In this document: piece by piece, positions 54,729 through 63,840 of the stretch | Position numbering within the stretch: the first letter of the stretch is position 1 | How the letters are laid out: every line of letters begins with the position of its first letter | Assembly (NCBI GenBank): GCA_022843625.1 | Contig: JALHNH010000029.1 | Coordinates: 1 to 64,000 of the forward strand | From: Bryobacter sp. | GTDB taxonomy: Bacteria > Acidobacteriota > Terriglobia > Bryobacterales > Bryobacteraceae | Length of the DNA: 64,000 bases | Direction of reading: 5' to 3' | Notes under the pieces: generated by a model | Told to the model about the DNA's origin: nothing | What the model saw: only the letters and a program-made list of their open reading frames with translations | Database searches by the model: none | Program-made: the position numbers and the translations under genes

Positions 54729-55285
54729 AATGTCTTGCGAGGCAGCGTATCGATAGCTGGCAGAACGGCCTTCTCTAGCGCCATCCCGATCTCGGCAGAA
54801 CGCTCGTGCAGGAAGGCCTTCGCCTTGCTCGCCGGGTCCTTTGGATCGTGAATCCGCTCGCCATAAATCACAACATAGGCATTCTTCGCGCCCAGCGCCA
54901 CCTTCACGAAATTCAATTCGATGCGATGCTCTGCCGGTTGTGCAAACGCCACCACCATGTAGTTATAAGGATTCTCGGGAGTCCCCATCGTCCGGGCCAT
55001 CAACACATTTCCGCCGTTAGCCTTATAGTGATCCATTACGCCCTGAGCGAGCCTGTCCAGATCCTGCCGTGTCTTGGCATCGGGACGCTCCAGCAGCGTA
55101 AGCAGGTTGGTCCAGTTCCCAACCGTCTCTTTCCCGCTAGTAAACTCCCACATCGGAGCGGCCTTCTGATTGAAAGAAGCGAGCTCATAGCTACGCCCCA
55201 AAAACGAAACTGTTTGCACAGCAGTCATAACGGATACCCCACTCACTATTGCCAAAGTCAGGACGAAAAATCGATTTCGATTCAT
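54725..55285 (-). CDS. exported hypothetical protein
   Basis: 186 residues. The N-terminal hydrophobic segment (MNRNRFFVLTLAIVSGVSVM) is a signal or anchor. The soluble part (LLERPDAKTRQDLDRLAQGV, MVVAFAQPAEHRIELNFVKV) is mixed alpha/beta, and I do not recognise the family. Its stop overlaps the lactonase stop by 4 nt in convergent orientation. No operon partner is visible. Confidence 0.7.
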   Translation of the reverse strand: MNRNRFFVLTLAIVSGVSVMTAVQTVSFLGRSYELASFNQKAAPMWEFTSGKETVGNWTNLLTLLERPDAKTRQDLDRLAQGVMDHYKANGGNVLMARTMGTPENPYNYMVVAFAQPAEHRIELNFVKVALGAKNAYVVIYGERIHDPKDPASKAKAFLHERSAEIGMALEKAVLPAIDTLPRKTF

Positions 55286-55395
55286 ATTTGTACCTGCTTG
55301 ACATGCGAGCTTCCGAGCCCTTTCCGATCAACACCCACCTGAAAAAGCAAAAAACTCTCGTTCTCGAATTCGCTAAGCTTTACTAAAAGCATCCT

Positions 55396-55836
55396 ATGGA
55401 AACAACTCTTGTCGTAGGAGCTACCGGCCAATTAGGTTTGGCTTCGATCCACGAGTTACTTGCCCTTGCCCAACGGGTCCGGGCGCTCATTCGGCAACCT
55501 CAAGTCACACCCACCTTTCAAGCTCTCGGTGTTGAAACTGCCGTCGACGATCTTACAGACCCCGCTTCGCTGCACGCCGCCCTCAAGGGCGTCTTCCGTA
55601 TCGTCGCCACCTTCGTCGAAACCAATTCCTTCATTTGTGAAGCTACCAGCCAGAACTTTTCCGCCCTGGGCCTGCCAAGCGCAGTCAAAGGCAGTAATGG
55701 AATGGGCAACTGGGAACGAATCGTCCCCAGGCGAATTTCAATGGCCTTCCGCAAAATGCTTTTTAGCGGTGAAGGCAATTACTTCGGTGATCTCAAAGCC
55801 ACCGGCGCCCTCTCCCTAAGTGGCGCCAACTTCTAG
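55396..55836 (+). pseudogene. truncated NmrA-like NAD(P)-binding protein
   Basis: The first 75 residues are a normal NmrA/atypical SDR start: TTLVVGATGQLGLASIHELL, ALGVETAVDDLTDPASLHAA. After VFRIVATFVETNS the sequence loses the expected Rossmann strands. It reaches TAG at 55834-55836, with a second in-frame TAG at 55924-55926. The length (146 residues against about 250-290) and loss of the core point to internal deletion and decay. It borders the cysteine-peptidase/STAND module on its left. Confidence 0.7.
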
Positions 55837-56053
55837 GCCGACTGGCAAGTCGCCATTTTCAATGCCAACTATGTTCTCGTCCTCCCGCTGGGGCCAGCCA
55901 CCAGCGAGGGCTCTCGCATCCTCTAGTTCTTGCATGGGGCGTCCCGACGGCCTTGCGTAGCGTGATCCAGCTCTCGCAATTGTGCCGGCTCACGGTTGTC
56001 CCCCTCTGCTCTGTTCCGCCCATGCGTTAAGCTTGTCGGACGGAGGAAACTCA

Positions 56054-57502
56054 TTGGCTGATAACCCCTCGTCTATGCCCATTCCCTTTGGGTTCCGCTC
56101 GGAAACCGGTGATCCGCTCGATGGCATCGCCGAAGGCGCAATCCGGCGCTTTCGCAACCGTGAAGAACTGAGTGGAGATTCGCCTGAGGTGGTCTCCCTT
56201 TATGAAAAGTGCCAACGGGAAAAAGACCACCTGGGCGTAGATGAGGGAGAGGTCGAGGATCCCAATAACCTCGCCGAGGCTGGCTGGGGAGTGATCTTCT
56301 CGGAAAGCGTTACCAGCGAAATCAAGGATGCCCTCCAACCTCTACTCAAGCGTCGCGAACAGGAAGCAGGGCCGCTCTACAAGACGTTTGAAGTTCCCGA
56401 CCAGCAGGACGTCTACCAGTGGTTGAAGGCGCTCGGCCCAGATCCCAATCGCCCCGTCAATCCAAGACTGGGCATTCCCTACTACCTGCTCATCGTAGCT
56501 CCCCCAGAGGACATTTCCTTCGAATTTCAGTACCGCCTCGATGTAGTCTGGGCTGTCGGGCGGCTGTGGTTTCCTTCTGCTGCCGAATTCCGGGTTTATG
56601 CCGAATCCGTGCTGGATTTCGAGGCCAAAAAGGTCAAGAGATCGCGCAGCGCTGTCCTCTTCGCCCCCGAGCATTCCAAAGACCGGGCGACAATTCTCTT
56701 CAATTCGGCAGTGGCAATTCCCTGGGGACAAGGTACTCCGGACAACCGCCGTCTCGGAGACCTGCCAGGCAAGAGATTTGAAGGCCGCTCCTACTCGCTC
56801 CACCGGTTTCTCGGCCCGGCTGCAACCAAACAGAATCTCCAGAATATTTGGGCTGGCGTACTCGAAGGCGGGCCTCCATCTCTCCTCTTCAGCGGAGGGC
56901 ACGGCATGGCGTTTCTCAGCGATAACTCCGCCTTCGAGACGACCCAGGGTGCCATGGTTTGTCAGGACTTTCAGCCTGGTCATCCTGTGAACCCCGACTA
57001 TTACTACAGCGCCAGGGATCTGACCGAATCTAAAAACACCAGGGTCCACGGCTTGATTCATTTCTTCTTCGCCTGCTACGGCGGAGGCTGGCCCGAATTC
57101 GATGACTTTGCCGGTGAAGAAGATACTCCATCGCGGATTTCTCCAAAACCTATGTTGTCCAGGCTCCCACAGGCTTTGTTGTCCCATGCCAACGGCGGAG
57201 CCTTGGCCGTGATCGCTCATGTCGAGCGCGCTTGGGCCGCTTCATTTTCGAGCAGGTCCCGCAACTCTCAGTTGCAGACTTTCTCTTCGGCTACAGCCAG
57301 CATCCTCAAGGGCGACCGCGTCGGCCAGGCAATGGATAAATTCAATTCCCGCTGGGCCCTCCTCGACAGCGAGTTGCGCGAGCTTTCCCTATCCTCCGTC
57401 AATGCGGCCAAGCTCTGCTCTCATTGGGTGGATCGCAACGACGCACGCAACTACATCGTCATCGGCGACCCAGCCGTGCGCCTGCCGGAAGAAGATCTGT
57501 AG
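56054..57502 (+). CDS. gingipain/caspase-like (C25-type) cysteine peptidase
   Basis: 482 residues. The TTG start has a strong GGAGG 7 nt upstream. The frame can be extended upstream, but without a ribosome site. The C-terminal half has the His-Gly motif LLFSGGHGMAF (H283) and the Cys motif HFFFACYGGGWPEFDDF (C341), then GGALAVIAHVERAW and NYIVIGDPAVRLPE at the end. This pattern is that of C25/caspase-like clan CD peptidases. The N-terminal 250 residues are unassigned and may bind a partner or regulate the enzyme. There is no signal peptide, so it is cytoplasmic. It converges with the nSTAND gene, with only 3 bp between stops. Confidence 0.75.
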   Translation: MADNPSSMPIPFGFRSETGDPLDGIAEGAIRRFRNREELSGDSPEVVSLYEKCQREKDHLGVDEGEVEDPNNLAEAGWGVIFSESVTSEIKDALQPLLKRREQEAGPLYKTFEVPDQQDVYQWLKALGPDPNRPVNPRLGIPYYLLIVAPPEDISFEFQYRLDVVWAVGRLWFPSAAEFRVYAESVLDFEAKKVKRSRSAVLFAPEHSKDRATILFNSAVAIPWGQGTPDNRRLGDLPGKRFEGRSYSLHRFLGPAATKQNLQNIWAGVLEGGPPSLLFSGGHGMAFLSDNSAFETTQGAMVCQDFQPGHPVNPDYYYSARDLTESKNTRVHGLIHFFFACYGGGWPEFDDFAGEEDTPSRISPKPMLSRLPQALLSHANGGALAVIAHVERAWAASFSSRSRNSQLQTFSSATASILKGDRVGQAMDKFNSRWALLDSELRELSLSSVNAAKLCSHWVDRNDARNYIVIGDPAVRLPEEDL

Positions 57503-57505
57503 CGG

Positions 57506-60463
57506 CTATTTCTTGCCTGGAACATTCGCCAAAAAACTGTCGACGATAGCCTGTACTCCCGGCGAAAGCCCTTGGGCCCCTCGAAGCTCCTCGCAAATCT
57601 TCAGCCGGTCGTCGAGGCTGACCGGCACCGGGTCTTCCGATCCCTCCACCCTCATTCCGCCCAACGCTTTGGCCATTTCAGCCAATGCTGCGGCATCCTC
57701 TTTCGTCAACTCCTTCAAGTTGCCGCTCAACGCTGCGGCCTTTTTGCCTTTTGACGCCGAGACATCCCAGATCTCAACCTGTTTGCCGTCCTTGGCAACA
57801 GTGGCAAGTCTTTGTCCATTCCTTGCCAGCACCCACTTGGCTACGGGGCCTTGAGTGATCACCTGTGCAACCTGCTCCCCTGTGAGGACACTTCGCACAA
57901 TCAGGGTCTCGCGTGCAGCTTCGACAAATACGGGTAATTCCGACTCGAACACGAAGGTGGCGCCCTCAGATGAACTCCATTGAGATCCGCGCTTGCCTGT
58001 AGCCGCCTCCCAGAGCCCGATCCCCGTTGCACTTGGATTCTGCGTAGTCCAATTCACAACTACGTACTTTCCGTCTTGACTAAACCCAACTTGCTCCGCA
58101 CTCTCAAGTTCGCGAAGTTCTGTCGCAATTCCGCCATTGAAGTTCGAGACCAATACCTTCGAACCTTTGTTTACAATCGCTGCCACTCTCTCGCCCCTTG
58201 GGCCAAGCACAGCCGTTTCGATCGTTGTGCCGAAACTGGCTTTGCCAAGATTCGCCCCCGGATTTGCAAACGGCCACCGAAGCGCCACTTGGTTCAATAT
58301 AAATAAAACGTCCGTCCGGTCGGCGTTCAAGTTGAAGCTCTTTGCCGGATCAAAAAAGGTTGTCCCTACCACTTTCTGAGAGTCGATGTCCCACACTTTC
58401 CCTTCTGTCGAAGTCGCATTAAATAGCCTTCGCTTGGAATCTTTCTGACCACCCGGAAACTCCGCGAAAGCAACGTTGCCACGCTGCACCTCTCCGCCCA
58501 ACTCTTTTCCTGTATCGACTTGGATCACGCTTTGGCGATTCCCCTTGAGTACCACCGCCCAACTTCCATCGTCGTTTAACCGGATTGCGCCTGACCCGGC
58601 AAACGGCTGCCCGATCCCCTGGCCAGTGGAGGCGTCCCAGCCCCTCGCCTGCCCTGCCTGATTCGCTGTTACGATGCGCCCACCGCTTGTGCTCATCACC
58701 AATTCTGTAATTGCCGCTTCCTGCCGGATCTGCTGCGACGGGATTCTCCAGACTCCACCGTTCAGGAATTTCTCAACCAGCGGGCCAGCCAATCCTCCCA
58801 GCTCTTTTGAGCCCGGTACCGCTTGCAACGCGCGCCCCAGATAAGCCAGCGCCTCCGCACTCTTGCCCTCCCTATCGAGCATGGAAATAGTGGCTAGATC
58901 ATATTTCGCCACCGCCGTTCCGGCTACTTTAGATTGCCGTTCCGCCTTCTCCTCCGCTTTCTTCGCCAAAACATACTGCCATGCCGCTAAACACAACAGA
59001 ATGACCATGGCGGCGGCAAAAGACAGCAGCACACGGTTTACGCGTTTATCCCTCAGACGCCGTTCTTCTGCCGTCTTCAGGTTTCGCTCTGCCGTTTGGC
59101 GGCGCTCCTCGGCTACATCCAGCCGCTCTTTCACTAGAGCTTCATCAGCCTTTCGACTCAGTTCCGCTTTACTCGACTCCTTCAGAAATTGCTCTTCGGC
59201 CGGACTGAGCGTGTTCGTCTTTCTCAACTCCACCGCCTCTTGCAGCCCTTGCTCCAACTCCGCACCGGACAAAAGCAGTCCTTCGGCCTCTTCCGCTCTG
59301 CGCCACCGGGATGCCCGCTGCTGCAGCATAAGCAAATGACTTCCGAACCATTCCTGGTTAGACCTGCGGATCGGCCCCACAAGCCGGTCATGGGCCAGTT
59401 CGAACCAGGTGATTCCTCCTCGCTCATCCCGGCGCACCAGATGGGCTTCTGTCATCTTTAACACCAGGTCGTTTGCCAGCCCACCGCTTTGCTTTTCCTC
59501 CATCCGAACCTGGTTTCTAACACCATCGCCCGTTATGAGCTGTTCCTCAAACCACTCCCGGATGATTCGCTCACAATTCACATTCTGCTTCGAGGCTTCG
59601 AGAACCTCCCTCGCGTAATATCTCCTCAGTGCATGCCCAACGTCTCCGACGTCCGCCTGGTCGATACTAAGGTCGTCCGCCTCCATTTCATTCCATAAGT
59701 CGTAACAAACCACTTGAAGCTGCACAGGCTCTACATACTCGCCAACCACTTCAACCAGCTTCCCTGTCAAATCCTGGATCGTAACCTTCGCCAGATTCGA
59801 AACCAGCTTGGCCACTACTCCCGGCGCATACTTCCGGTTCAATTTCGCCGTGGGAAGCTCAATCGCTTTCTCCGCTTCTGCGCGGGCCAATCGATCGATC
59901 CGGAAGCGGTTCTGCAGATGGGTAGGAAGCAAACGGGCAAATGGGTCCAGCGGGGCGAGGTAATCTTCTCGAATTACGAATAGCGCCCAAATCGAAGGGT
60001 CGCTTACCAACTCACCCAGTTGCTCAAAGAATTCACGCTTCACTGCATAGTCTGATGGATCCACCCGCAGCACTTCCTCAAACTGGTCGAAGACCAGCAG
60101 TTGATTTCGCTCCTTCTTTCGCTCAAGAAAATACTCAGCCAGATTTCGTTCGTCTACCTTGTCCGTCTTTTCGAGATCGGCGATGCAACTCCAGACGTAC
60201 CGGTTGCTAACACCGGCGGGCGGCTGCCGGTTTACACGAATGGGTCCAGAAATGTCGAAGCGCTTTTCCACATCGGGCAATAGCCCGGCATTGACCAAAG
60301 AGCTTTTGCCGGCACCGGATGGGGAATACAGCAGAACGATGCGCTCGGAAGTGAGCAAGTAACGCAACTCCCGCTTTTCGCGGTCGCGGCCAAATAGCGG
60401 CTGCCCCCGCTCAAATGGTTTGGGTCCAACATAAGGGTTCGGATCGGCGGTAGCGTTGCTCAT
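57506..60463 (-). CDS. nSTAND ATPase with transmembrane segment and C-terminal beta-propeller
   Basis: 985 residues. The N-terminal region is PYVGPKPFERGQPLFGRDRE, the usual nSTAND1 lead-in. Walker A is SPSGAGKSSL (47-56) and Walker B is LLVFDQFEEVL (123-132). STAND helical regions and a winged-helix-like stretch (WFELAHDRLVGPI) follow. Then come a coiled coil (about 435-475), one transmembrane helix (about 477-500) and WD40-like propeller blades (about 580-900: GRIVTANQAGQARGWDASTG, ATGIGLWEAATGK, QVEIWDVSASKGK). This is the oligomerising sensor type of NLR-like systems. The ATG lies 3 bp after the CHAT gene stop, so the two are co-translated. Confidence 0.88.
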   Translation of the reverse strand: MSNATADPNPYVGPKPFERGQPLFGRDREKRELRYLLTSERIVLLYSPSGAGKSSLVNAGLLPDVEKRFDISGPIRVNRQPPAGVSNRYVWSCIADLEKTDKVDERNLAEYFLERKKERNQLLVFDQFEEVLRVDPSDYAVKREFFEQLGELVSDPSIWALFVIREDYLAPLDPFARLLPTHLQNRFRIDRLARAEAEKAIELPTAKLNRKYAPGVVAKLVSNLAKVTIQDLTGKLVEVVGEYVEPVQLQVVCYDLWNEMEADDLSIDQADVGDVGHALRRYYAREVLEASKQNVNCERIIREWFEEQLITGDGVRNQVRMEEKQSGGLANDLVLKMTEAHLVRRDERGGITWFELAHDRLVGPIRRSNQEWFGSHLLMLQQRASRWRRAEEAEGLLLSGAELEQGLQEAVELRKTNTLSPAEEQFLKESSKAELSRKADEALVKERLDVAEERRQTAERNLKTAEERRLRDKRVNRVLLSFAAAMVILLCLAAWQYVLAKKAEEKAERQSKVAGTAVAKYDLATISMLDREGKSAEALAYLGRALQAVPGSKELGGLAGPLVEKFLNGGVWRIPSQQIRQEAAITELVMSTSGGRIVTANQAGQARGWDASTGQGIGQPFAGSGAIRLNDDGSWAVVLKGNRQSVIQVDTGKELGGEVQRGNVAFAEFPGGQKDSKRRLFNATSTEGKVWDIDSQKVVGTTFFDPAKSFNLNADRTDVLFILNQVALRWPFANPGANLGKASFGTTIETAVLGPRGERVAAIVNKGSKVLVSNFNGGIATELRELESAEQVGFSQDGKYVVVNWTTQNPSATGIGLWEAATGKRGSQWSSSEGATFVFESELPVFVEAARETLIVRSVLTGEQVAQVITQGPVAKWVLARNGQRLATVAKDGKQVEIWDVSASKGKKAAALSGNLKELTKEDAAALAEMAKALGGMRVEGSEDPVPVSLDDRLKICEELRGAQGLSPGVQAIVDSFLANVPGKK

Positions 60464-60466
60464 GGT

Positions 60467-62539
60467 TTATGTCTTTTCCATCTGCTTCTTCAGCTCACGC
60501 AGGAAATCGGTCGAAGAGCCCCAAAAGAGATCCACGTTAATCGTTTTGGTAAAGTAAGTCTCCAGATAGGTCTTCACTTTCTTCACATCCCCAAACACCC
60601 CCTCCCCGGGGTCCACTTGAACTCCGGCATGGTTGAAGTTCATGGCCTCGGCAATCCCTTCCAGCGACATGATCTGCCGGAACAACACTCGGAACTTCCA
60701 ATCGTCGAGCGGAAATCCTAAAAATAAAATACTGCCCGTAACCAACGCTTCTTTCACCACACCAGGTACCAGCCGGTAGCGGGTAGTCTTGATGAGGTAA
60801 TCGAAGAGGTCGTCCTCAGTCAGCGCCCAGGTGTCCGGTCTTCTGGGTGTCCCCGGCTTATTAAACATCTTGGTTTGGCCGAAGACGTAATAGAGCAGGG
60901 GCCGCATCTCGGTAGGCTCTGGAAGATCTGCCTCAAGGGCACCGTCGCGCCGCTCGTCTCTCCAGGGCCAATCGATCTCCACGGGTTCCTTCCCCGCTTG
61001 CCGCAAATAGGCTGCAAACAACGAGTTGCCAGAAGCGTTCAGAAATACCTTGGCCTTCAACTTGGCGGCGATCGTGAGAGGGTCGTCAGCTTGTTGGATC
61101 CCCCGGGCTGCGATCTCATCCAACACTTGGTCCATCCCGGTGTCGCCCGCCTGACTCCGCTTCAAACGTTCCTTGAGAACGCCTTGCACTGCGTTCTCCG
61201 CAGCCTTCCGTGAGTTCAGAATGGTGATCACCTGCGCCACTTTGGCCAGATCGGTATTGTTGTGTTGCTCCATCGGAAAGCGGCTTTTCTCCGCTACTTC
61301 AGCCGCAAGACTTCTAGTGGTCCCAAAGACGTGCTCCGCAACGTCCGGTCCGATGATCGGCACGCACTCGCCATTCTTCGAAAAGCCGCAAATGGCATCC
61401 CAATGTTCAAAGGTCTCTCCGAAGCCCGGGACGTACCAGATGCTGCCCCGCTTCAACCGCATGAAGAGCACCGGGACCCAGGCGTCCGGCTCTGCCAGGA
61501 TGGCCCCACGGGCCACAGACATCGCACGATCAATCTGCCCGTCCTCGCTCAGAGCCATGAAGAAGCGGTCCATGAAAATCTGTGCCGTCCCGGTCTGGAT
61601 GTTGCTTTGCATCGCCACAGCCGCTGGCACACCCACCTCCACCAGTCTCGGGCCCAGGCCTGCCAGATCTCCTCCGCCTTTACCGGCACTTTGGCACGAT
61701 GCCAGCACCACCAGCCGGGGCCGCTCCTCCAGTCCCCAGATACACTGGCAAAGCGCAGATCCCGCCGTTGGTTTCTCCTCTTCCAACCACAGCAAAGGGC
61801 CCTTGAGCTTATCAAGCGTTCCATGGCACACCAGATAGAGGATATCGACCCCTGCCGCCAGTTGAGCCTTAATGTTCTCAAGCGTCGCCGCTCCTTCGGA
61901 CAATTCCGCTGGAAGATCCTTCCCCAACCCTAGGATCTTCATTCCAGCCAGCGCTTTTTTCGCCGAGGCGAATTGCTCTGCCACATCGAGTGGCTTCAGC
62001 CCTGAACTCTCCTCTTGGTCTAAAAGCGATTCCGGGTTACCGATCACCACAAGAGCTGTCAGGTTGCCTTTGGCGCGCAGGCGGATCGGCCGCCAATCCT
62101 GACCACTCGCCAGAAAGCGGGAGAAAATTATGTTTTCGCCTGCAAAGAGCGATATTGCCGGATCGCCCGGATGGCGCAGCGTTTCCCACCGAATCTTATG
62201 CAACTCCAATGCCCCAGCTTCGATCGACAAACGAACGCGCAGTTTCAACTTCTGCTTCGACTGCTCCGTGAGCAGCACCGATTTCAGGAAGGCGTCCTTA
62301 ACTTTTTCAGTAAAAAAAGCCGCGCTCAGCGCCTTCGGGTAGCTCTCGTTACCCAGTCTCGCCAACTCTGCAGGATTCAACTCGAGTTCGGGCTCGGCCG
62401 TAAACGCATGCTCTCCTGCATCATCCGCTTCCGGGGCACTGTAAAGGAAACTGGCTGAATAGATTCCATCTCCCCGTCCTCTAAGCGCGATTTCAAGATC
62501 GGCAAATTCGGTTGGCAATGGTTTTGCCTCCTCGTACAT
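60467..62539 (-). CDS. CHAT protease fused to SIR2-like domain
   Basis: 690 residues from ATG 62539 (a TTG at 62608 would add 23 residues). The CHAT domain has LYLVCHGTL (H239) and VVLASCQSAG (C282), then GVPAAVAMQSNIQTGTA; both catalytic residues are present. A linker (about 440-510, DLAKVAQVITILNS) leads to a SIR2_2-like domain with LTEDDLFDYLI, ILFLGFPLDDWKFRVLF and VDLFWGSSTDFLREL. In this domain the usual His before the nucleotide loop seems replaced (LLYYVFG instead of LxYHLFG), so NADase activity is uncertain. It is the first gene of the unit with the nSTAND ATPase. Confidence 0.85.
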   Translation of the reverse strand: MYEEAKPLPTEFADLEIALRGRGDGIYSASFLYSAPEADDAGEHAFTAEPELELNPAELARLGNESYPKALSAAFFTEKVKDAFLKSVLLTEQSKQKLKLRVRLSIEAGALELHKIRWETLRHPGDPAISLFAGENIIFSRFLASGQDWRPIRLRAKGNLTALVVIGNPESLLDQEESSGLKPLDVAEQFASAKKALAGMKILGLGKDLPAELSEGAATLENIKAQLAAGVDILYLVCHGTLDKLKGPLLWLEEEKPTAGSALCQCIWGLEERPRLVVLASCQSAGKGGGDLAGLGPRLVEVGVPAAVAMQSNIQTGTAQIFMDRFFMALSEDGQIDRAMSVARGAILAEPDAWVPVLFMRLKRGSIWYVPGFGETFEHWDAICGFSKNGECVPIIGPDVAEHVFGTTRSLAAEVAEKSRFPMEQHNNTDLAKVAQVITILNSRKAAENAVQGVLKERLKRSQAGDTGMDQVLDEIAARGIQQADDPLTIAAKLKAKVFLNASGNSLFAAYLRQAGKEPVEIDWPWRDERRDGALEADLPEPTEMRPLLYYVFGQTKMFNKPGTPRRPDTWALTEDDLFDYLIKTTRYRLVPGVVKEALVTGSILFLGFPLDDWKFRVLFRQIMSLEGIAEAMNFNHAGVQVDPGEGVFGDVKKVKTYLETYFTKTINVDLFWGSSTDFLRELKKQMEKT

Positions 62540-62640
62540 TCTATTGGCGGAATTATTTGCAATCTTCCGCCAACTACTTTCCTCGTGGTTGGCCACCCAT
62601 CCTATCAAGACTGCGCGATCTCGCTCCAGGCCAGCCCTCT

Positions 62641-62895
62641 GAAGACTACCCGCTCACCAACAAATACGTCCTGACCGACAAAGCCATCACCACCATGTCC
62701 GCCTACCTTAAGAACTACGGCGTGACAACCGCACCCCCGATGGAATCGCTAAAGCCCCTACCGGGAGTCGAACCCCAATACCTCGAAGCCACCTCTGCCG
62801 CCATCGAAACGGAACACGGCAGCTTCGACGAGTTCCGCCGCAAATCCCTCGGCCTTACCGATGCTGACCGACAAAGCCTAAGCTCAATGCTCTGA
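62641..62895 (+). pseudogene. 3' remnant of a tyrosine-protein-phosphatase-like gene
   Basis: The in-frame sequence EDYPLTNKYVLTDKAITTMS, then EPQYLEATSAAIETEHGSFD and SLGLTDADRQSL to the stop, is the C-terminal end of Y_phosphatase2-type proteins. The catalytic HCxAGxDRTG loop and everything upstream are missing: to the left the frame runs into the 5' end of the CHAT gene on the other strand. The breakpoint is near 62640. The gene was therefore truncated, probably by insertion of the STAND/CHAT module or by deletion next to it. Confidence 0.75.
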
Positions 62896-62897
62896 AA

Positions 62898-63467
62898 CTA
62901 GAGCCGGACAAACTCATGCACGTCTCCCCCGGCTGCCGCAATCGTTAGCCCGCCAGTCCCAGCCACAACACGGCGTGGTGGCAACGAAGGCAATGTCAGA
63001 GTCCACGGCCCCGCTCCACCTTGATACCGCCCCAATACAGTCTTCAAAAACAACACCATCAAAGCCCGGTTTCCAGCCCGAAACTGCATCGAAACCGGAA
63101 TCTTCCTCCCCGCCATAACTCGGCGTCCTGCCCATTCCCCCAGCAGCGGCTGCGCAGCATCCACTATTTCGCCCTTGCGCGAAAAATCCTCGATCACGTC
63201 CTGCCCGAAATTCAATTGCAAACGCCCATCCGCATGCCAGCCAATCCCCACCCGTTGCCCCCCAATCGTCAACACCTGCCCCTCAAGGCCATATTCAAGA
63301 TCAACCAATGCCGCCGAACTGTAAGCCACACTACCGTTAGCCCTAAAATCATAAACCGCCCCAATCCCGCCTTTGGTCGTGGTCACAGACCTCCACCGCC
63401 CCACAATCGGCTCAGCCCCGTCTAAAATCGCGGGCAAGGTCAGCAGCATCAGTTCGCGTCTCTTCAT
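62898..63467 (-). CDS. small exported lipocalin-like hypothetical protein
   Basis: 189 residues from ATG 63467. The start MKRRELMLLTLPAILDGAEP has a signal with an RR pair (possible Tat-like). The rest is mostly beta-strand (GRWRSVTTTKGGIGAVYDF, GSVAYSSAALVDLEYGLEGQ), similar in style to lipocalin-type stress proteins, but I do not recognise a family. The longer frame to 63533 adds no plausible sequence. It converges with the phosphatase remnant, 2 bp between stops. Confidence 0.7.
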   Translation of the reverse strand: MKRRELMLLTLPAILDGAEPIVGRWRSVTTTKGGIGAVYDFRANGSVAYSSAALVDLEYGLEGQVLTIGGQRVGIGWHADGRLQLNFGQDVIEDFSRKGEIVDAAQPLLGEWAGRRVMAGRKIPVSMQFRAGNRALMVLFLKTVLGRYQGGAGPWTLTLPSLPPRRVVAGTGGLTIAAAGGDVHEFVRL

Positions 63468-63611
63468 ACCCCTTGAATCGGCCCCGGCCCCACGAACCTT
63501 TACTATTGCCGCTGCCGGATCGCGCTCGCGCATCTTGGTTCAGATCGCAACGTTCAGGCAGCTTCTCGGTGCCTCACCGGCAGGCCAATCCTTGAGCGAT
63601 GTCACCCAAAA

Positions 63612-63710
63612 CAGCGCAAAAAGCGCAAACTCCTCAGTGCCGAAGCCCAAAAACGAATGGCGCTTTCTCACCGCGAGCGCTCGGCTAAGGCAAAAAAGCA
63701 GAAGGCCTAA
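63612..63710 (+). pseudogene. short gene scrap, C-terminal basic motif
   Basis: One frame reads QRKKRKLLSAEAQKRMALSH then RERSAKAKKQKA and a stop. The pattern LSAEAxKRM followed by a basic tail is known from the C-terminus of several small acidobacterial and other bacterial proteins. No start or upstream domain is present, so it is a remnant at best. The rest of 63468-63840 holds only the promoter below. Confidence 0.3.
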
Positions 63711-63743
63711 GGTGATTCACTCGGCGTGCGGCGATCCTGACTC

Positions 63744-63772
63744 TTGACGAACGCCCTCATTGCACGCATAAT
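63744..63772 (+). promoter_or_regulatory. candidate sigma-70-type promoter
   Basis: TTGACG (63744-63749) and CATAAT (63767-63772) are 17 bp apart, a good consensus match, about 70 bp upstream of the ATG at 63841. It fits transcription of the exported protein at the right edge. Confidence 0.6.
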
Positions 63773-63840
63773 AAACAAAACAAAGCGCATCGCTTAGAAT
63801 CTTGAAAGCACGCGCCCGTTAACAGAAGAGGGAATGATAT

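Noticed and set aside
55837..56053. Possible continuation of the NmrA-like gene after its stop
   Set aside because: The next 29 codons are open but do not match the Rossmann family and end in another TAG. The stretch looks non-coding.
63373..63747. 124-codon plus-strand frame near the right end
   Set aside because: It starts antisense to the exported protein gene and has no coherent domain. Only a short scrap in another frame is recognisable.
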